A DNA stretch of 19,426 nucleotides from the NCBI RefSeq assembly GCF_051960575.1, contig NZ_JBQCEE010000144.1, positions 1-19,426 on the forward strand. Direction: 5' to 3'. This stretch comes from JBQCEE01 sp051960575. Its GTDB lineage: Bacteria; Actinomycetota; Actinomycetes; Mycobacteriales; Jatrophihabitantaceae. Below the pieces are notes generated by a model. The model searched no databases and was not told where the DNA came from. It saw nothing but the letters and a program-made list of their open reading frames with translations. Positions 15,378 through 19,426 of the stretch are shown here, one piece after another (the stretch's first letter is position 1; the number at the start of each line of letters is the position of its first letter). Made by a program: the position numbers and the translations under genes.

Positions 15378-15436
15378 GTGTGTGGCGACGCTGCGGGGGT
15401 CTGCGCGGCGTGTCCGCCCGCGCCGTCGCCACACAC
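15378..15436. promoter_or_regulatory. Perfect 13-base inverted repeat in a divergent promoter region
   Basis: GTGTGTGGCGACG (15378-15390) is exactly complementary to CGTCGCCACACAC (15424-15436). After a symmetric two-base interruption, GCGGG (15393-15397) also pairs with CCCGC (15417-15421), leaving a loop of about 19 bases. It lies between two gene starts that point away from each other, so it is not a terminator. It may be an operator, a leader-RNA hairpin of the SDR gene, or a dispersed palindromic repeat. Confidence 0.6.
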
Positions 15437-15465
15437 GTCCGGACGCGGGGTGGCAGGGTGGCGGC

Positions 15466-16191
15466 ATGGTCAGCCTGCGCGGACGTGTCGCCGTCGTCAG
15501 CGGCGCCGGGCGGGGCATCGGGCGCGTGATCGCCGAGGCACTCGCGGCCGAGGGCATGTCGCTCGCGCTGATCGCCCGCACCGGGCCGCAGGTGCGCGTG
15601 GCGGCCGAGGAGCTCACCGACCGGTACGGCGTGCCCTGCTTCCCCGTCGCCGCCGACATCACCGACACCGCCGCGGTCGAGCGGATGGTCATGCACGTCG
15701 AGCAGCACCTCGGCGCGGTCGACCTGCTGGTGAACGACGCGGCGATCATCGAGTCGCGCGAGGTGCCGTTCTGGCAGGCCGACCTGGACGAGGTGTGGCG
15801 GGTCGTCGAGGTCAACCTGCGCGGGCCGATGGTGCTCACCCGCGCGCTGCTGCCCGCGATGGTCGACCGCGGACGCGGGCACGTCGTCACCGTCGCGAGC
15901 CTCGCCCGCGCTGCGACGCAGACCGGCACCTACACCGGCTACGCCGTGTCGAAGCGGGCGCTGTCGATCTTCACCGGCTCGCTCGCCGCCGCACTGCAGG
16001 GCACCGGCGTGATCGTCGTCGACGTGCTGCCCGGGCTCGTCCGCACCGACCTGACCGCAGGCATGCCGACCTGGCGCGACGTCACCGACTGGGACGACCC
16101 GGCCGCGACGGCCTCGACGGTCGTCGAGATCGCGCGGGGCCGCTACGACGACGCGGCCGGCTCGACACTCGACGCCTCGGCCACACCCTGA
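15466..16191 (+). CDS. Short-chain dehydrogenase/reductase (SDR)
   Basis: This 241-residue classical SDR oxidises or reduces an alcohol/carbonyl with NAD(P)H. It has the cofactor motif SGAGRGIG (12-19), a variant of the NNAG motif as NDAA (90-93), Ser145 and the catalytic YAVSK (Tyr159, Lys163), then PGLVRTDLT. Arg38 after the second strand (LIARTG) suggests NADP(H) preference, which is an inference. ATG 15466 has AGGG seven bases upstream. The substrate is unknown. It is divergent from the epimerase across a 13-base inverted repeat. Its last 49 bases overlap the 3' end of the opposite-strand MFS gene, an unusually long convergent overlap in which both C-termini are Ala/Ser-rich. Confidence 0.9.
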   Translation: MVSLRGRVAVVSGAGRGIGRVIAEALAAEGMSLALIARTGPQVRVAAEELTDRYGVPCFPVAADITDTAAVERMVMHVEQHLGAVDLLVNDAAIIESREVPFWQADLDEVWRVVEVNLRGPMVLTRALLPAMVDRGRGHVVTVASLARAATQTGTYTGYAVSKRALSIFTGSLAAALQGTGVIVVDVLPGLVRTDLTAGMPTWRDVTDWDDPAATASTVVEIARGRYDDAAGSTLDASATP

Positions 16192-17522
16192 CCGACGACG
16201 AGGTCGTCGCGGGTGTCGTAGTTCCAGAACGGACGCACCAGATACCCCGCGACGGCGACGACGGCCATGCAGGCGACACCGCCGGCGACCCAGGAGAACT
16301 GCGGCGACGACGCGGCGGCCGTGGCGCCGGCGCGGGCGTCGCCGAGGCGCGGACCACCGGCCACCACGGCGATGAAGACACCCTGCATGCGTCCACGCAT
16401 CTCGTCCGGCGCGTAGGTCTGCAGGATGGTCTGCCGGTAGACGGCACTCACCAGGTCGGCCGCACCCGCGAGTGCGAGCAGCGCGACGACCAGCCACAGC
16501 CGGTGGGCCAGTCCCGAGACGGCGACCGCCGCGCCCCAGCCGATGATCGCGACGACAAGCGCGCGGCCCTGCCGGTGGATGCGGCCGATCCAGCCGCTCG
16601 AGAGGCCGGCGATCACCGACCCGATCGCGATGGCCGCGTAGAGCGGGCCGACCGTGCCGTGGAAGCGCTCGGCGGCGACCGCCGGGAACAGCGCGCGCGG
16701 CATCGCCAGCACCATCGCGCAGATGTCGACGAGGAACGACATGAACAGCACCGGCCGCTTGGCGATGAAGGCGAGGCCCTCGACGACCGAACGCAGGCCG
16801 AGCCGCTGGCCGCTCTGGTCGGGCGCGATCGACGGCAGCCGCAGCACCGAGTAGAGCGCGGCGGTGAAGAGCACGGCGTCGATGCCGTACGCGATCGCGA
16901 AGCCGTGCGGCTGGGCGACGAGCACACCGGCGAGCAGCGGGCCGATCACCTGCCCGATGTTGCCGACGGTGAAGTTCAGCGTGTTCGCGCTCGCGACCAG
17001 TTCGGTGGGCACGATGCGCGGGATGATCGCGCCGCGGGCCGACGACGCGACGGCGAACGCGCCCGACTGCACGGCCACCAGCGCGAGGATCAACCAGACG
17101 CTGCGCACGTCGACGAGGGTCTGCGCGAGCAGCGCGAGCGTGACGGCCCAGCCGAGGATCGACGACCAGAAGTACAGCGTGCGGCGGTCGACGACGTCGG
17201 CGATCGCGCCGCCGTAGAGGCCGAACGCGACGATGGGGACGAGACCCGCCAACCCGACCAGGCCCACGTCGAGCGACGAGGACGAGATCGCGTAGACCTG
17301 CACCGGCACCGCGACCTGGGTGAGCATCGAGCCGACGAACGACGTCGCCTGGCCGATGAGCAGGCGGCGGTAGGTCGGGATCGCGAGCGGACGCGTGTCG
17401 ACGGCGTGCCGGGCGACCAGACCGCGCAGGGATCGTGCCTGCTCGGGCGCCTCGGCCGGGTCTGGCGCGTCCGTCGCGCACTCGGTCGGGCTCGGCTGCC
17501 CGTCGTCGGACGACGTGCTCAC
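16143..17522 (-). CDS. MFS transporter (EntS-like exporter family)
   Basis: This 459-residue protein has a hydrophilic N-terminus of about 50 residues followed by ten to twelve hydrophobic segments. The MFS motif A between helices 2 and 3 is GGAIADVVDRR (104-114). The pattern IGQATSFVGSMLTQVAVPVQ near helix 1, and NTLNFTVGNIGQVIGPLLAG in the first half, resembles the enterobactin exporter EntS/MFS_3 group, mostly drug or siderophore efflux pumps. The start is GTG 17520-17522, overlapping the pdxH stop as GTGA, so it is translationally coupled to pdxH. That raises the possibility that it moves a B6 vitamer or a related compound, which is only inference from context. Its 3' end runs 49 bases into the convergent SDR gene. 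Confidence 0.88.
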   Translation of the reverse strand: MSTSSDDGQPSPTECATDAPDPAEAPEQARSLRGLVARHAVDTRPLAIPTYRRLLIGQATSFVGSMLTQVAVPVQVYAISSSSLDVGLVGLAGLVPIVAFGLYGGAIADVVDRRTLYFWSSILGWAVTLALLAQTLVDVRSVWLILALVAVQSGAFAVASSARGAIIPRIVPTELVASANTLNFTVGNIGQVIGPLLAGVLVAQPHGFAIAYGIDAVLFTAALYSVLRLPSIAPDQSGQRLGLRSVVEGLAFIAKRPVLFMSFLVDICAMVLAMPRALFPAVAAERFHGTVGPLYAAIAIGSVIAGLSSGWIGRIHRQGRALVVAIIGWGAAVAVSGLAHRLWLVVALLALAGAADLVSAVYRQTILQTYAPDEMRGRMQGVFIAVVAGGPRLGDARAGATAAASSPQFSWVAGGVACMAVVAVAGYLVRPFWNYDTRDDLVVGQGVAEASSVEPAASS

Positions 17523-18160
17523 GGCGCCAGCCGTTCGCGCCGCCAGTCGGCGCCGTCGAGGACGTACCGGATGCGGTCGTGCAACCGGTCGGGGCGGCCC
17601 TGCCAGAACTCGACCTGCTCGGGGGTGATCCGGAAGCCGCCCCAGAACGGCGGCACCGGAATCTCGCCGTCACCGAACCGTTCGGCGATCTCGCGCTCGC
17701 GGGCCTCGAGTTCGGCCCGGGACGCGATCACCTCGCTCTGCGGCGACGCCCACGCGCCGACCTGCGAGCCGCGTGGGCGCGAGTGGAAGTACGCCTCGGT
17801 CTCCGCCGCGCTGACCCTGGCGACCGGGCCGCTCACGCGCACCTGCCGCTCGTGGGCGTGCCAGAGCAGCACCGCGGCGGCGTACGGGTTGGCCGCCAGC
17901 GCGCGTCCCTTGGCCGAGTCGTAGTTGGTGAAGAAGACCACGCCACGCTCGTCCAGGCCCTTGAGCAGCACCGTGCGCACCTGCGGGCGTCCACCGGCAT
18001 CGATCGTCGCCACCTGCATCGCGTTCGCCTCGGGCACGGCCGGATCGGCGACCGCGGCATCGAACCAGCGACGGAACTGCTCGAGCCAGGTGTCGGCGAC
18101 GGCGCCGTCGTCGAGGGTGCCGCGGTCGTAGGTGCGCCGCAGGTCGGCCGGGTCGGTCAC
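17519..18160 (-). CDS. pdxH: Pyridoxamine/pyridoxine 5'-phosphate oxidase
   Basis: This 213-residue FMN enzyme oxidises pyridoxine or pyridoxamine 5'-phosphate to pyridoxal 5'-phosphate with O2, the last step of vitamin B6 synthesis and salvage. RTVLLKG (62-68) and FFTNYDSAKG (76-85) bind FMN. HSRPRGSQVG (126-135) and the PdxH signature from PFWGGFRITP (171-180) through EFWQGRPDRLHDR bind the substrate phosphate. The C-terminal dimerisation segment (WRRERLAP) is intact. Length matches E. coli PdxH (218). The start is GTG at 18158-18160 with only a poor GGAA close by. The first codons, TDPADLRRTYDRG, fit the family. It is coupled to the MFS gene downstream and divergent from citrate synthase. 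Confidence 0.95.
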   Translation of the reverse strand: MTDPADLRRTYDRGTLDDGAVADTWLEQFRRWFDAAVADPAVPEANAMQVATIDAGGRPQVRTVLLKGLDERGVVFFTNYDSAKGRALAANPYAAAVLLWHAHERQVRVSGPVARVSAAETEAYFHSRPRGSQVGAWASPQSEVIASRAELEAREREIAERFGDGEIPVPPFWGGFRITPEQVEFWQGRPDRLHDRIRYVLDGADWRRERLAP

Positions 18161-18217
18161 CGTTCCGATTGTTTCATCCCGCGAGCACCTGCTGATCGCG
18201 CCGAAGCCGGGTGCGGG

Positions 18218-18223
18218 CAGAAT
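18218..18223 (+). promoter_or_regulatory. Possible -10 element for citrate synthase
   Basis: CAGAAT stands 48 bases before the ATG in the 111-base divergent region shared with pdxH. It is one base from TAGAAT. No recognisable -35 element is at the right spacing, so the call is tentative. Confidence 0.3.
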
Positions 18224-18271
18224 GGGCGACGAGCATCACCGCGAGACCCGTGAACCCGATCGGAGCTTGGT

Positions 18272-19381
18272 ATGGCCAGCGACTACAGCCCGGGTCTGGA
18301 AGGCGTCATCGCCTTCGAGACCGAGATCGCCGAACCGGACAAGGACGGCGGCGCGCTGCGCTATCGCGGCGTCGACATCGAGGACCTCGTCGGTCAGGTC
18401 ACCTTCGGCAACGTGTGGGCCCTGCTGGTCGACGGCAAGTTCGGCCCGGGCCTGCCGCCCGCCGAGCCGTTCCCGATCCCGGTGCACACCGGTGACGTGC
18501 GTGTCGACGTGCAGGCCGCGCTGGCCATGCTCTCGCCGATCTGGGGCTACCGGCCGCTGCTCGACATCAGCGACGAGGAGGCTCGCGAGCAGCTCGCCCG
18601 CGCGGCCGTCATGGCGCTGTCGTACGTGGCCCAGTCTGCGCGCGGCGTCTCGACGCCGGCCGTGCCGCAGTCGCGCATCGACCAGTGCACGACCATCGTC
18701 GAGCGGTTCATGACCCGCTGGCGCGGCGAGCCCGACCCGGCGCACGTGCGCGCCGTCGACGCGTACTTCGTGTCGGCCGCCGAGCACGGCATGAACGCCT
18801 CGACCTTCACCGCCCGCGTCATCGCCTCGACCGGCGCCGATGTCGCCGCAGCGATGTCCGGCGCGATCGGTGCCATGAGCGGCCCGCTGCACGGCGGCGC
18901 CCCGGCCCGCGTGCTGCCGATGATCGAGGAGGTCGAGAAGAGCGACGACGCCAGCAAGGTCGTCAAGGGCATCCTCGACCGCGGCGAGCGGATGATGGGC
19001 TTCGGCCACCGCGTCTACCGCGCCGAGGACCCCCGCGCCCGCGTGCTGCGCCGCACCTGCAAGGAGCTCAACGCGCCGCGCTTCGAGGCCGCGAACGCCC
19101 TCGAGCAGGCCGCCCTCGCGGAACTCCGCGAGCGCCGTCCCGACCGTGCGATCGAGACCAACGTCGAGTTCTGGGCCGCCGTCATCCTCGACTTCGCCGA
19201 GGTGCCGCCGCACATGATGCCCGCGATGTTCAGCTCGGCCCGCACCGCAGGCTGGTCGGCGCACATCATGGAGCAGAAGCGCACCGGACGCCTCGTGCGC
19301 CCGTCCGCCCGCTACGTCGGCCCCGCCCCGCGCAAGCCGAGCGAGGTCGAGGGCTGGGACGACATCGCCCACAACAGCTGA
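18272..19381 (+). CDS. citA: Citrate synthase 2 (CitA type)
   Basis: This 369-residue enzyme condenses acetyl-CoA and oxaloacetate to citrate. The length and sequence fit the short actinobacterial CitA group (M. tuberculosis Rv0889c) rather than GltA (about 430). His172 (EHGMNAS), His207 (GPLHGGAP) and His246 (GFGHRVY) are the substrate and catalytic histidines. The catalytic Asp found in most citrate synthases within NVDF is Glu299 here (NVEFWA), as I recall it also is in other CitA proteins. KRTGRLVRPSARYVGP follows near the C-terminus. ATG 18272 has GGAG six bases upstream. 2-methylcitrate synthase activity cannot be excluded, but no prp genes adjoin it. A hairpin-like repeat begins seven bases after the stop. 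Confidence 0.93.
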   Translation: MASDYSPGLEGVIAFETEIAEPDKDGGALRYRGVDIEDLVGQVTFGNVWALLVDGKFGPGLPPAEPFPIPVHTGDVRVDVQAALAMLSPIWGYRPLLDISDEEAREQLARAAVMALSYVAQSARGVSTPAVPQSRIDQCTTIVERFMTRWRGEPDPAHVRAVDAYFVSAAEHGMNASTFTARVIASTGADVAAAMSGAIGAMSGPLHGGAPARVLPMIEEVEKSDDASKVVKGILDRGERMMGFGHRVYRAEDPRARVLRRTCKELNAPRFEAANALEQAALAELRERRPDRAIETNVEFWAAVILDFAEVPPHMMPAMFSSARTAGWSAHIMEQKRTGRLVRPSARYVGPAPRKPSEVEGWDDIAHNS

Positions 19382-19387
19382 TCGCGA

Positions 19388-19426
19388 AACCCCCTGGTGT
19401 GGCTCGTTTACGGGACCGGAAACCGG
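19388..19426. terminator. Hairpin repeat copy 2, cut by the window edge
   Basis: AACCCCCTGGTGTGGCTC (19388-19405) is identical to 1205-1222. The next part, GTTT (19406-19409) with AAAC (19420-19423), can pair around a loop beginning GGG, as in copy 1, although the bases differ. The right arm should continue past the window. It probably terminates citA and a convergent neighbour. Confidence 0.6.

Noticed and set aside
14446..17673. Minus-strand frame of about 1075 codons that continues upstream of the aldose epimerase
   Set aside because: Only the last 298 codons show family sequence. The upstream part is antisense to the SDR and out of frame with the MFS gene, so a fusion protein is not supported.
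15336..17924. Plus-strand frame of 862 codons opposite the MFS and pdxH genes
   Set aside because: It is a His/Arg/Asp-rich shadow translation that is out of frame with the SDR and antisense to two well-recognised genes.

Overview
The window is very G+C-rich (about 70%), tightly packed, and reads as chromosomal DNA of an actinobacterium. The evidence is the mycobacterial-type FprB fusion, a DUF5709 protein, a CitA-type citrate synthase 2, and frequent GTG/TTG starts. I cannot place it below class from sequence alone; a member of the Micrococcales or a relative is a guess. There are no RNA genes, CRISPR arrays, insertion sequences or phage genes. No stretch longer than 300 bases lacks a gene; the largest gaps are 3907-4129, 10199-10390 and 7459-7604.

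Layout. The left edge holds the C-terminal half of a GH65 disaccharide phosphorylase (+). Facing it is an operon (-) of an AurF-type diiron oxygenase followed by a ferredoxin/ferredoxin-NADP reductase fusion (fprB). Divergent from that operon is type II NADH dehydrogenase (ndh, +), followed by a haem peroxidase-family enzyme that matches fatty-acid alpha-dioxygenases (+). Two near-identical palindromic repeats separate it from a convergent, translationally coupled padR-fadH operon (-). Next come an ABC-F ATPase (+), an MBL-fold hydrolase (-), a DUF5709 protein (-), a class I photolyase (+), an aldose 1-epimerase (-), a short-chain dehydrogenase (+), a coupled pdxH-MFS exporter operon (-) and citrate synthase 2 (+).

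How the genes may work together. FprB is a plausible electron donor for the diiron oxygenase encoded 16 bases upstream in the same operon. The same gene order occurs at the M. tuberculosis Rv0885-Rv0886 locus, as I recall it. The alpha-dioxygenase (odd-chain aldehyde formation) and FadH (removal of double bases in unsaturated acyl-CoA) suggest a lipid-oxidation neighbourhood next to the respiratory chain entry enzyme ndh. This link is inference. The rest is housekeeping: light repair, vitamin B6, sugar anomer conversion and the TCA entry step.

The most notable non-coding signals are three. A long hairpin at 1205-1258 has an 18-base left arm repeated exactly at the right edge of the window, with compensatory changes nearer the loop. 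A tandem pair of 60-base palindromic units lies at 7466-7599. A perfect 13-base inverted repeat lies in the divergent galM-SDR promoter region at 15378-15436. Three convergent gene pairs overlap at their 3' ends (11, 14 and 49 bases) and leave no room for a conventional terminator.
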